A stretch of 64,000 bases of DNA from Verrucomicrobiota bacterium (GTDB taxonomy: Bacteria; Verrucomicrobiota; Verrucomicrobiia; Verrucomicrobiales; Verrucomicrobiaceae), in the NCBI GenBank assembly GCA_017301975.1, contig JAFLEI010000010.1, positions 120,591-184,590 of the forward strand, given 5' to 3'. The notes beneath the pieces were generated by a model, which saw nothing but the letters and a program-made list of their open reading frames with translations, was not told where the DNA came from and searched no databases. The first letter of the stretch is position 1. Every line of letters begins with the position of its first letter. Made by a program: the position numbers and the translations under genes. Below, in pieces: positions 8,624-16,269 of the stretch.

Positions 8624-9805
8624 ATGTCCCCCTGCCGCTGCAAACCTCTGGTATCCCTTCTGCTACTTCTTGTGGCTGGAATCGCTGCCGCCGAGCCATC
8701 TCCGGTAGATCTCTTCAATTACATCCTCGGCACCCAGGCCATAGGCGGCAAATACCACTTCACCCAGCAGGACCCGCTGGTGGAATCCGCCGAGGTCATC
8801 CTCGCCATGGGTGCGAGCTGCATGAAATTCGACCTGCGGCCCAAGCCGAAGGAGTACCCTGGCCTGCATTCGCTGGTGGAACTGGCACGCGATGAGCCCG
8901 CCCACCGCCGCGTGCTGGACATGCCATTTGCCAATTTTCAGCTCTGGGCGGAGCCTTTTGCCAATACTTCATGGAAGAATGGCTTGTCGAAAGCCCACGC
9001 AGATCTGGAGTATCAGGAAATGTACGCTCTGGTGGTGCACCTGCTGAAGACTTACAGCGGCACCGGCAAGACTTTCTACCTCGGACACTGGGAAGGCGAC
9101 AACCTGCTGAGGGGCAGCATCAGCAAAGAATCCGACGCGAAGATGACGCCTGAGAAAGTGCAGGGCATGATCGACTGGCTGACGACCCGCCAACGCGCTG
9201 TCGATGACGCCAAACGCAACACGCCGCATCAGAACGTGCAGGTATGGCACTACACGGAGCTGAACCACCCGACGATCTCCATGCGTGAGAGCAGGCCGAC
9301 TCTGGTCAACCAAGTGCTTCCCATGGTCCCGGTGGATTTTGTCTCCTACTCGGCCTACGACGTGACGAATGTGCCCAAACCGGAGGAGATCAAGGAGGCG
9401 CTGAGCTACATTGAGTCCCAGCTCAAGCCAAAGCCTGGGATTCCTGGCAGGCGAGTTTTCATCGGTGAATACGGCTACTCCGTGTTTCACAACGGCAGGC
9501 CGCACCACTCGCCACAAGAGCAGGACCGGCTCTCACGCGTCACCATCCAGGCGGCGCTGGAATGGGGATGCCCGTTCATCCTCTACTGGGAGCTGTATAA
9601 CAATGAGCTGGAGCCTGATGGGCATCAGCGTGGCTTCTGGATGATCGACGATAAAGGACTGAAGCAGCCGGTCTATGAAACCCACCGTCTGTATTACCAA
9701 TGGGCACGACGGTATGTCGCTGACAGCATGGCACGCACACAGAAACCGCCCTCTGAGGCTGAGTTTCGCCAAGCAGCCGTGGAATATTTCAAATCGCTCC
9801 GGTAG
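8624..9805 (+). CDS. exported glycoside-hydrolase-like protein, function unknown
   Basis: The 393-residue protein has a clear Sec signal (LVSLLLLLVAGIAAAEPSP). The body looks like an alpha/beta barrel of the glycoside hydrolase type: strands ending KTFYLGHWEGDN, NVQVWHYTELNHP, PVDFVSYSAYDV, RVFIGEYGYS and PFILYWELYNNE. Acidic residues at strand ends (GEYGYS, YWELYNNE) could be the catalytic pair, but I do not recognise the family. It is the only plus-strand gene in the first 40 kb, and its stop lies 4 nt from the stop of the convergent SGNH gene. Confidence 0.65.
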   Translation: MSPCRCKPLVSLLLLLVAGIAAAEPSPVDLFNYILGTQAIGGKYHFTQQDPLVESAEVILAMGASCMKFDLRPKPKEYPGLHSLVELARDEPAHRRVLDMPFANFQLWAEPFANTSWKNGLSKAHADLEYQEMYALVVHLLKTYSGTGKTFYLGHWEGDNLLRGSISKESDAKMTPEKVQGMIDWLTTRQRAVDDAKRNTPHQNVQVWHYTELNHPTISMRESRPTLVNQVLPMVPVDFVSYSAYDVTNVPKPEEIKEALSYIESQLKPKPGIPGRRVFIGEYGYSVFHNGRPHHSPQEQDRLSRVTIQAALEWGCPFILYWELYNNELEPDGHQRGFWMIDDKGLKQPVYETHRLYYQWARRYVADSMARTQKPPSEAEFRQAAVEYFKSLR

Positions 9806-9809
9806 GAAC

Positions 9810-10472
9810 TCATGGAAGAGCCTTCACCAAGGCTGCGGCGATGGCCGCCATGCCTTTGTCTCCGGGATGGTTGGCGACACCGGCATGTTTGTAAGGGCGC
9901 TCTGAGCGTCCGTAGTTTGCCTCGTCTTTGCCGAGACTGCTGATGTTGACGTAGATGCCGCCGACTTCCGTGCAGGCCTGCTGGAGTGCTTCGTCTTTGG
10001 CAGCGTTGGCCCAGAAGCAACTGCGCACGAGAATGGTGGGCTTTCGGTCCGCTTTCAGCGCGTTCAGCAGCGCGGTCACGCTGGCCTGCAGCTTTGCCTT
10101 GTCTTCGGCAGTCTTCAAAGCGGGCACATTCTCGCCGATGGCGAGGATGATGAGGTCCGCCTTGAACTCGATGGCGTCCTTGAGTTTGGCTGCGATGTCG
10201 TAGCCCGCGTAGGCGCGCTCAAAATCGGCGATGTTTTTCACCATGACTTCGGGCGCAGCGCCGGCTTTTTCCGTCAGCGCCTTGGTGACGAGGTGCACGT
10301 AGTCGTTTGCCTCCGCAGTGGCCGCCATGCCCCAGTTGCCCGACCAGTCGATGTCCTTTTTCGGACCGTGCTTGGTGATGCTGTTGCCGAGGAAGAGCAC
10401 CTTGGTTTGCGCCGAGGCTTGAACAGTGACGCAGGCGAAGACGAGGGCGAATAGAAGACGATGGTATGACAT
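9810..10472 (-). CDS. exported SGNH/GDSL hydrolase
   Basis: This 220-residue protein has a Sec signal (FALVFACVTVQASAQ) and SGNH blocks: VLFLGNSITKHG with the nucleophile serine, LIILAIGENVPAL as the block with glycine/asparagine, and a late histidine in ANHPGDKGM. Such enzymes are esterases or lipases; in glycan loci they usually remove acetyl groups from polysaccharides. It is the last gene of the GntR-headed run, 24 nt after the alpha/beta hydrolase. Substrate inferred only from context. Confidence 0.82.
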   Translation of the reverse strand: MSYHRLLFALVFACVTVQASAQTKVLFLGNSITKHGPKKDIDWSGNWGMAATAEANDYVHLVTKALTEKAGAAPEVMVKNIADFERAYAGYDIAAKLKDAIEFKADLIILAIGENVPALKTAEDKAKLQASVTALLNALKADRKPTILVRSCFWANAAKDEALQQACTEVGGIYVNISSLGKDEANYGRSERPYKHAGVANHPGDKGMAAIAAALVKALP

Positions 10473-10496
10473 AAGGTTGAATGGTTGAAAAGAAGA

Positions 10497-12362
10497 TTAC
10501 TGAGCAGGCTGGTGCATCACCCAGTCCCATCGGATTCCCGACTGTTTGAGCTGGGGTTCAAGATCATCCACGCTGAGGAACTGCTGACGGATGAGCTTTT
10601 GCAAAACCTGCTTCACCTGGGACAGATAGACCTCACGGGAGGCATAGCGTTCCGTCATGGCAGGGCGGGGATCATCCGCGGCTTCGCGTTGCTCACGCGT
10701 GGCAGCCAAAGGCACCCAGGCACCGCGCAGCAGCACCGGCTCAAGCGGCGAGCCCATCGAGGCCGAACGAAATACCCAGCCCGTGGCCGTGCCAAGCGGC
10801 ACCGCCACATCGGGCATGCGGATGCCGGCGATGTCATTGCCATCTTCATCCACTTGCGGCACCAACAGCGGCAGTTCCGCGCCGGCACCGGCACCGTCCG
10901 CCCACCGGGGATTGCGCACGCGGCCGCCTGCTTTTAGTATCCGTGGATCACCCAAGCCGGGAACTTTTGGAAAGCGCACGTCGGCAACCGGGACGAGCGT
11001 ACTGTCTGCGATTTTTGGATACACACTGGGCGGCGGGGCTGCGCCCTCCGTCACCCAGCGATGCATCGCCAGCCGAAGCGTGGAAAGCACAGCACTGGCA
11101 TTGACGGGATTGGCCAGCGGCGCGTCTTTCGCCTGGGCCGTCGGCGGGAATGGTGCCGCGCCATGCTGCGTTCCCGCAAAGAAGTAAGAGCGTACATTTT
11201 CTGGGAAGGCGATGTCTCTGTCCCCATCCGGAGTCGTGTGTGTGAGCGCCGCCACGCGGCCCGCGCCCCAGTATTCAGCAGAGGTGTTCGTGTAGAAAAT
11301 CTTGGGAGGATGCTTCACGCGAGAGTTTTCCAAAACTCCCTCTGAGTGCCCGCTAATGGGATCTGCCTGGGCCGTGTCGGCAAAGGGATAGGACGCCGTA
11401 TAGAAGCCTGCCAGCGCACGCGGAGTGGACCAGCGCTGGTTCAGCACCAGACGGCCAGCACCGGCGATGTGGGCCATCACACCATCCAAGGCCTGACGGT
11501 CTTGCTCATCGGTATTGAAACCGAGATAGACGAAGTCGCGCAAAAAGCGCCCGCACTGCGAAGCGCCGAATGCATAGGCATGCTTGATCGGGGCGAGCGA
11601 GCCCGGATCATGCTTCAGCCAGGCCACGGCATCGCGAATGGCGGCATAGCCGAGCCCGGCCAGCGGCGGTGCTTCCGCCAGATAGAAGATCTCATACGTC
11701 TTCCCCGGTTGAAACCCACCCTCCAGATGGAGGCGGCCGTCCTTCAAACTCCACGACTTTCGCGACACCTCGCTGCCACCGGCATCGGCCATGCGTGTGC
11801 GCACGAGCAGGCGGCTCTCAGGGCCATCCAGATTCACCGGCGGATAATCCGCCAGATCGGTGAGCGCCTGTTCATCAACGACCTTGTCCGGCGTGAAGAT
11901 GGCGCTGACCACACCACGAACCGGGCTGCCGTCCTTGTTTCTCGCCGAGGGCACCTGAATGCACATTTTCCCAGGCTGCGCAGGCACATCAAACTCCCAG
12001 CCGACATTCAGTACAGTGAAGCCATGCTTCACGATCCAATCGCTCAGCCCCGCCTTGCCACCACGATTCGGAATCTCCACCCAAGCGGCACCATTGCTGC
12101 GCGCCGCATCCTTGGGCTTCAGAAGGCGCAGGTCTGCCGAAAAACTGACCTTTGCTGCCGCATTCACCGGAGCCAGCTCCACGTCGGCGATAATCGCATT
12201 GCCCGGCAGCGTTGGATCAATCTCGAAATGCAGGCGTCCGACGATCTGCTCATAGCCGGTCGTTCCCATGTCCGAGCGCTCTGACACCTCCACGCGCACG
12301 ACGGCGGCATGTGCAGCAGAGACAGCGAGAACGAAAAGGAGAAGCCGAGGAAGCAGTGACAT
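10497..12362 (-). CDS. exported alpha/beta hydrolase (Abhydrolase_10-like)
   Basis: The 621-residue protein most likely starts at the ATG at 12362, directly before a signal peptide (MSLLPRLLLFVLAVSAAHA); 25 extra in-frame codons upstream add no useful signal. The nucleophile elbow is AYAFGASQCGRFLRDF, the G-x-S-Q-x-G-R form seen in large secreted alpha/beta-hydrolase domain proteins. The N-terminal 150 residues look like a beta-rich domain. Histidine and acid partners cannot be fixed by eye. A 71-nt gap separates it from the preceding dehydrogenase subunit gene, so it may have its own promoter as well as read-through from the operon. Confidence 0.75.
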   Translation of the reverse strand: MSLLPRLLLFVLAVSAAHAAVVRVEVSERSDMGTTGYEQIVGRLHFEIDPTLPGNAIIADVELAPVNAAAKVSFSADLRLLKPKDAARSNGAAWVEIPNRGGKAGLSDWIVKHGFTVLNVGWEFDVPAQPGKMCIQVPSARNKDGSPVRGVVSAIFTPDKVVDEQALTDLADYPPVNLDGPESRLLVRTRMADAGGSEVSRKSWSLKDGRLHLEGGFQPGKTYEIFYLAEAPPLAGLGYAAIRDAVAWLKHDPGSLAPIKHAYAFGASQCGRFLRDFVYLGFNTDEQDRQALDGVMAHIAGAGRLVLNQRWSTPRALAGFYTASYPFADTAQADPISGHSEGVLENSRVKHPPKIFYTNTSAEYWGAGRVAALTHTTPDGDRDIAFPENVRSYFFAGTQHGAAPFPPTAQAKDAPLANPVNASAVLSTLRLAMHRWVTEGAAPPPSVYPKIADSTLVPVADVRFPKVPGLGDPRILKAGGRVRNPRWADGAGAGAELPLLVPQVDEDGNDIAGIRMPDVAVPLGTATGWVFRSASMGSPLEPVLLRGAWVPLAATREQREAADDPRPAMTERYASREVYLSQVKQVLQKLIRQQFLSVDDLEPQLKQSGIRWDWVMHQPAQ

Positions 12363-12433
12363 CGTTTCAATACACCACCGATTTCTATTTTTTGTCAGCA
12401 ACATCATCTCACGATCGTGGAGGAACGCAAAAA

Positions 12434-13078
12434 TCACGCGAGCCCCACATGCTTTAGCGCCTCGACGGGCGGGCCTTCAAAAGAGCCAGAGGGCATGTTG
12501 CCCACGTAGCCGATGGCCTTCATCCCTTCGGGCGTGGTGTAGTAGCCACCGGCGGTGAGATCTCGAAAGCGCTTGAAGAACCCTGCGGCTTTTTTGTGCG
12601 CCGCCTGCGGTTTGGCGGCGGCGAGATCGGTGCAGATGGCGGTCTGTTGTTCGAGCGTGAGATCGGCAAAAGCTTTGCCAAAGCGGGTCGTCGCCTCTTG
12701 GTCGATCCATTGCAGGCCTTCGAGAATGAGACGGCGATCTCCCGCCTGAGCAGGATAGGGCGAACTGATCCATTCGTCGATGAAGTCCGGCACGCCAAGT
12801 GATGAGGCGCTGGGGGAGGTTTCATCCGCAGGCATGATGACATCGCACAGCGCACCCGTCGTGCGGCGCTGGGGCTCCGTCAGCGTGAGCGGCCAGACGT
12901 CTCCAGGTTTGTACACCTTCACCATGACCGGATCAGGACCGTAGCCCCGAGCTTTGACAGGTGCGGCGTCTGCCGCGAAGAGGCTGGGATCGCGCACAGC
13001 CATGGTCGCCGTGGCGGAGAGCATCCATTGCAGCGCCTTGCGGCGATCCATGCGTGGGAGGTCGTCGGGGGTGCTCAT
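12434..13078 (-). CDS. gluconate 2-dehydrogenase subunit 3-like protein (Tat)
   Basis: The 214-residue protein carries an N-terminal twin-arginine-type signal (MDRRKALQWMLSATATMAV) and the subunit-3 signature: LTEPQRRTTGALCDVIMPADETSPSASSLGVPDFIDEWISSPYP. Known relatives are small subunits of membrane-bound gluconate and FAD-glucose dehydrogenases and carry the Tat signal for the complex. The start codon overlaps the stop of the GMC gene (ATGA, 13075-13080 region), which implies coupled translation and a stable 1:1 complex. The GMC partner has no signal of its own, so hitch-hiker export is likely. Confidence 0.88.
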   Translation of the reverse strand: MSTPDDLPRMDRRKALQWMLSATATMAVRDPSLFAADAAPVKARGYGPDPVMVKVYKPGDVWPLTLTEPQRRTTGALCDVIMPADETSPSASSLGVPDFIDEWISSPYPAQAGDRRLILEGLQWIDQEATTRFGKAFADLTLEQQTAICTDLAAAKPQAAHKKAAGFFKRFRDLTAGGYYTTPEGMKAIGYVGNMPSGSFEGPPVEALKHVGLA

Positions 13079-14889
13079 CAGATGTTTCCTTTCTTCATTT
13101 CATCCATCAGGTGGTCGGCCATACGCCAGGCCAGCGCCATGATGGTGAGGGTGGGGTTTTTGTCCGCCGTGCTGGCAAACGGAGCGCCATCGGCCATGAA
13201 AACATTCTTCACGTCCCAGGTCTGGCTCCACTGGTTCGTCACCGAAGATTCGCGGTCCGCGCCCATGATGGCACCGCCGACTTCATGGATCACCTCGCCG
13301 CCTTTTTTCAGGACTTTGGACACGTCTGTGGTGGACTTCGCGGACACCTTGCCACCCATGGCTTCGAGAAGCTCGCGAATGTGCTGCTGCTGGTGGCGTG
13401 CCTGGTTGAGCTCGAAGTCCGTCCACTTCCAATGAAAGCGCAGCACCGGGATGCCCCACTGATCCTTCAACTCGGGATCGAGTTCGCAGAAGGAGCCGTC
13501 GTTGGGCAGCATGGTGCCCTGAGCCCCGAAGCCGAGATGACAGCCGTAGAAACGCCGCGCCTCCTCTTTGAGCTTGGCGCCGAACAGCACGCCTTCGTGT
13601 CCGAGTTTGCTCTCGATGCCGTTCAGCGTCGTCAGCGATGGCATCTGCCTACCCGTGGTGAACTCCAAGTGATAACCACCGGGGAAGCCGAGTTCGCCTT
13701 TGGCATTCTCCGCATGCCGCGTCCACGGCACATAGGCGTGCGGCCCACCCGCGCCGTCTTCATTGTGAATGGGCATGCCCTCAAAGGCGGGGATGTGCGC
13801 GCTGAGACTGCTCGACACCGAATCCGTGATGTATTTGCCCACCTTGCCGCTGGAGTTCGCGAGCCCCTGCGGGAAGGCGCTGGACTTCGAATTCAGCAGC
13901 AATCGCACCGACTCCTGCGAACTGGCGGCCAGCACCACGGCGCGACCTTTGGCATGTCCTTCGCTGCCGTCTTTTTTGTTGATGAAGGTGATGCCAGTGC
14001 CCCTGCCCTGTTTGTCGAGCGTGACCTCACGCGCCATCGCATTGGGCAGGATGTCCAGGTTCCCCGTGGCCAGTGCTGGCCGCAGGTGCACGGTCTGCGA
14101 ATCGTAGTTCGCCCGGATCGCGCAGCCGCGATGACAGTCCGTCGCCCAGAAGCAGGGCGACCGGGTCCGCATGGAGTCCGCCAGGATGCCCTGGGCCTTC
14201 GCGTTGCCCGGATGAAGCTTGCCGGGAAGCGTGCTAGCATCCTGCGGCTTGGTCAGCACCGCACGATGAATCGAGGTCACATGCGCGCCGACTTTCTTGC
14301 CATGCTTCTGCGCGTAGAGTTCTCCCACACGCAGCTTGGGCGCGGGCTGCAAAACGCCGGGTGAAGAATTAGGCGAATTTTCCAGCCCTTCGTTCGTGCC
14401 AAAGACGCCGATCAGCATCTCCACTTTGTCATAGTACGGCGCGATGTCGTCGTAGCTGATCGGCCAGTCGAAGCCGAGGTCAAAGCGCGTGCGTGGCTTG
14501 AAATCATACGGCCCGTTGCGCAGCGTGATGCGCCCCCAGTGATTCGTGCGACCACCCATCATGCGCTGCCGCCACCAGCGAAACTGGTTCTCCGGCTCCT
14601 TGTTCGCATTCGTGTAAGGCTCACCGGGAATGTCCCAGCCGCTGTTGATCGAGCAATCATGGAAGCCGTACTGCTTGTCCGGTGTCTTTTCACCACGCAA
14701 AGGCGCCTGGCTCGGCAGTTGCAGCATCGCCACCTCGGACTGAACATCAAAGGAACGCCCCGCCTCCAGAATGAGAACCTTCAAGCCCTCCATCGTCAGT
14801 GTGTAAGCCGTCTGCCCGCCCCCTGCCCCGGAACCAACAATGACCACGTCATAGGAATCCTGGAGTTTGTCGGCGGTGATGATGGGCAT
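13078..14889 (-). CDS. GMC family FAD-dependent oxidoreductase, large subunit
   Basis: The 603-residue protein begins with the dinucleotide-binding motif YDVVIVGSGAGGGQTAYTL, about residue 13, and has no export signal. The C-terminal GMC block reads VGGAIMGADRESSV and ends in FMADGAPFASTADKNPTLTIMALAWRMAD, with conserved NPTLT. The family oxidises alcohols and sugars, passing electrons to a cytochrome in the gluconate/sugar dehydrogenase branch. The next gene, overlapping by one base, is the matching subunit 3. No dedicated cytochrome subunit follows; nearby haem candidates are the PSC domains of the PSD1 and DUF1592 proteins in the same run. Confidence 0.9.
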   Translation of the reverse strand: MPIITADKLQDSYDVVIVGSGAGGGQTAYTLTMEGLKVLILEAGRSFDVQSEVAMLQLPSQAPLRGEKTPDKQYGFHDCSINSGWDIPGEPYTNANKEPENQFRWWRQRMMGGRTNHWGRITLRNGPYDFKPRTRFDLGFDWPISYDDIAPYYDKVEMLIGVFGTNEGLENSPNSSPGVLQPAPKLRVGELYAQKHGKKVGAHVTSIHRAVLTKPQDASTLPGKLHPGNAKAQGILADSMRTRSPCFWATDCHRGCAIRANYDSQTVHLRPALATGNLDILPNAMAREVTLDKQGRGTGITFINKKDGSEGHAKGRAVVLAASSQESVRLLLNSKSSAFPQGLANSSGKVGKYITDSVSSSLSAHIPAFEGMPIHNEDGAGGPHAYVPWTRHAENAKGELGFPGGYHLEFTTGRQMPSLTTLNGIESKLGHEGVLFGAKLKEEARRFYGCHLGFGAQGTMLPNDGSFCELDPELKDQWGIPVLRFHWKWTDFELNQARHQQQHIRELLEAMGGKVSAKSTTDVSKVLKKGGEVIHEVGGAIMGADRESSVTNQWSQTWDVKNVFMADGAPFASTADKNPTLTIMALAWRMADHLMDEMKKGNI

Positions 14890-14928
14890 AGGCTGAGATG
14901 AGAACTGGACAAGGAAAACGCGTGTTTT

Positions 14929-16260
14929 TCAAACCTCTTCCAGCATCATTTTCGCATCGCCAAAAGTCTTCGGATGCTGGCCCATTTTATCCATCATCGA
15001 AATAAATAAGCGGCACATCTGGCGCTCGGGCTTGTCCTTGTAGTCGAGCGCACGGCCACCTTGAAGACGGCCGCCAGCGCCACCGAGGATGATGACGGGA
15101 AGCTGGTCGTTGTCATGCCTCGCACCGGCCATCATGCTGGAGCAGTGCATGATCATGGTGTTGTCCAGCAGCGTGCGCGGCCCTTCCTGAATGGCATCCA
15201 GCTTCCGCGCGAGGTAGGCGAGTTGCTCCATGAAGAACTGGTTCACCTTCAGCCAGTCCTCACCGTCACTGTGCGAGAGCAAATGGTGGATCATGTAATC
15301 GATGCCATGGCCTGCCTGCTGCACGCTGGGGAGATTCGGGAAACGCAGAGCACTGTGGTCGTTGTTGAGCTTCAGCGTGGTGATGCGTGTGGTGTCGGTC
15401 TGGAAGCCGAGCACAAGGAGGTCCATCATGAGGCGCATGTGCTCGCCGATGTCCTGCGGGATGCCGTCGGCAGGACGCTTGATGTTGGGCTTGTCGAGCG
15501 TGGGCCGCCAGCCTTGCAGCTCACCACGTTTTCCGGCGTTCTCGATGCGCTTCTCCACATCGCGCACAGAATCGAGGTATTCGTCGAGCTTGCGCTGATC
15601 GTTGCGGCTGATTTCACGCCTCAGGTCCTGGGCATCGGCCAGAACTGCATCCAGCACGCTCTTGTCGGCAGGTGAAGCCTCATCCTTGAACAAACGGTCA
15701 AAGGCCAGCGCGGGGTAAAGCTCCAGCGGTGTCGGGGTCGTCGGTGAACTCCACGAAATGTGCGAGCTGTAGAGCATCGAGTAGTTTTTGTGCACCGACG
15801 GATTCGATTTTTCACAAGCCAGCACGAGGCTGGGCACCTTGGTGCTGCGGCCATAGGTCTGCGCGAGCACCTGATCAAAACTGGTTCCCGAGCGGATCTC
15901 GCCACCAGAGGCAATCGGCGCGCCCGAAAGCATGTTCCCCGTCTGCGAGGAATGGATGTTCCCCTTCCTCGCCTCTTCGTGGTACAGGCCGCGCACAAAC
16001 AGCATCTTCTCGCGAAACTCATGCAGCGGCTGCAGCACCCTGCCCAGCTCCATTGCTTTACCCTCTCCTTTGGCCCACCATTCCTTGGAGTGGAAGCCAT
16101 TGCCGGAGAATGTGACGCAGAGGCGCACCGGTGCCTCGCTGGCGGGCTTGTCGCGTTTGGGTTCATCCCCCCAGACATTGAAGGACTCCAGCCAGGGCAG
16201 GGCCATGGAGACGCCGGTTCCGCGCAGGAAGGCGCGACGTGAGTAGCGATGTGTGCTCAT
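14929..16260 (-). CDS. DUF1552 domain protein, Tat-exported
   Basis: The 443-residue protein has a strong twin-arginine signal (SRRAFLRGTGVSMALPWLE). Family blocks include LCVTFSGNGFHSKEWW, MLFVRGLYHEEARKGNIHSSQTGNMLSGA, DNTMIMHCSSMMAGARHDNDQLPVIILGG, and a conserved MCRLFISMMDKMG near the end. DUF1552 proteins are nearly always encoded next to DUF1592 proteins, as here (9 nt gap). The biochemical role is unknown. The HSSQTGNMLSG and HDNDQLP stretches resemble the sulfatase/phosphatase-like DUF1501 fold, so a related hydrolase or binding fold is possible. Confidence 0.93.
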   Translation of the reverse strand: MSTHRYSRRAFLRGTGVSMALPWLESFNVWGDEPKRDKPASEAPVRLCVTFSGNGFHSKEWWAKGEGKAMELGRVLQPLHEFREKMLFVRGLYHEEARKGNIHSSQTGNMLSGAPIASGGEIRSGTSFDQVLAQTYGRSTKVPSLVLACEKSNPSVHKNYSMLYSSHISWSSPTTPTPLELYPALAFDRLFKDEASPADKSVLDAVLADAQDLRREISRNDQRKLDEYLDSVRDVEKRIENAGKRGELQGWRPTLDKPNIKRPADGIPQDIGEHMRLMMDLLVLGFQTDTTRITTLKLNNDHSALRFPNLPSVQQAGHGIDYMIHHLLSHSDGEDWLKVNQFFMEQLAYLARKLDAIQEGPRTLLDNTMIMHCSSMMAGARHDNDQLPVIILGGAGGRLQGGRALDYKDKPERQMCRLFISMMDKMGQHPKTFGDAKMMLEEV

Positions 16261-16269
16261 AAAAATGAA

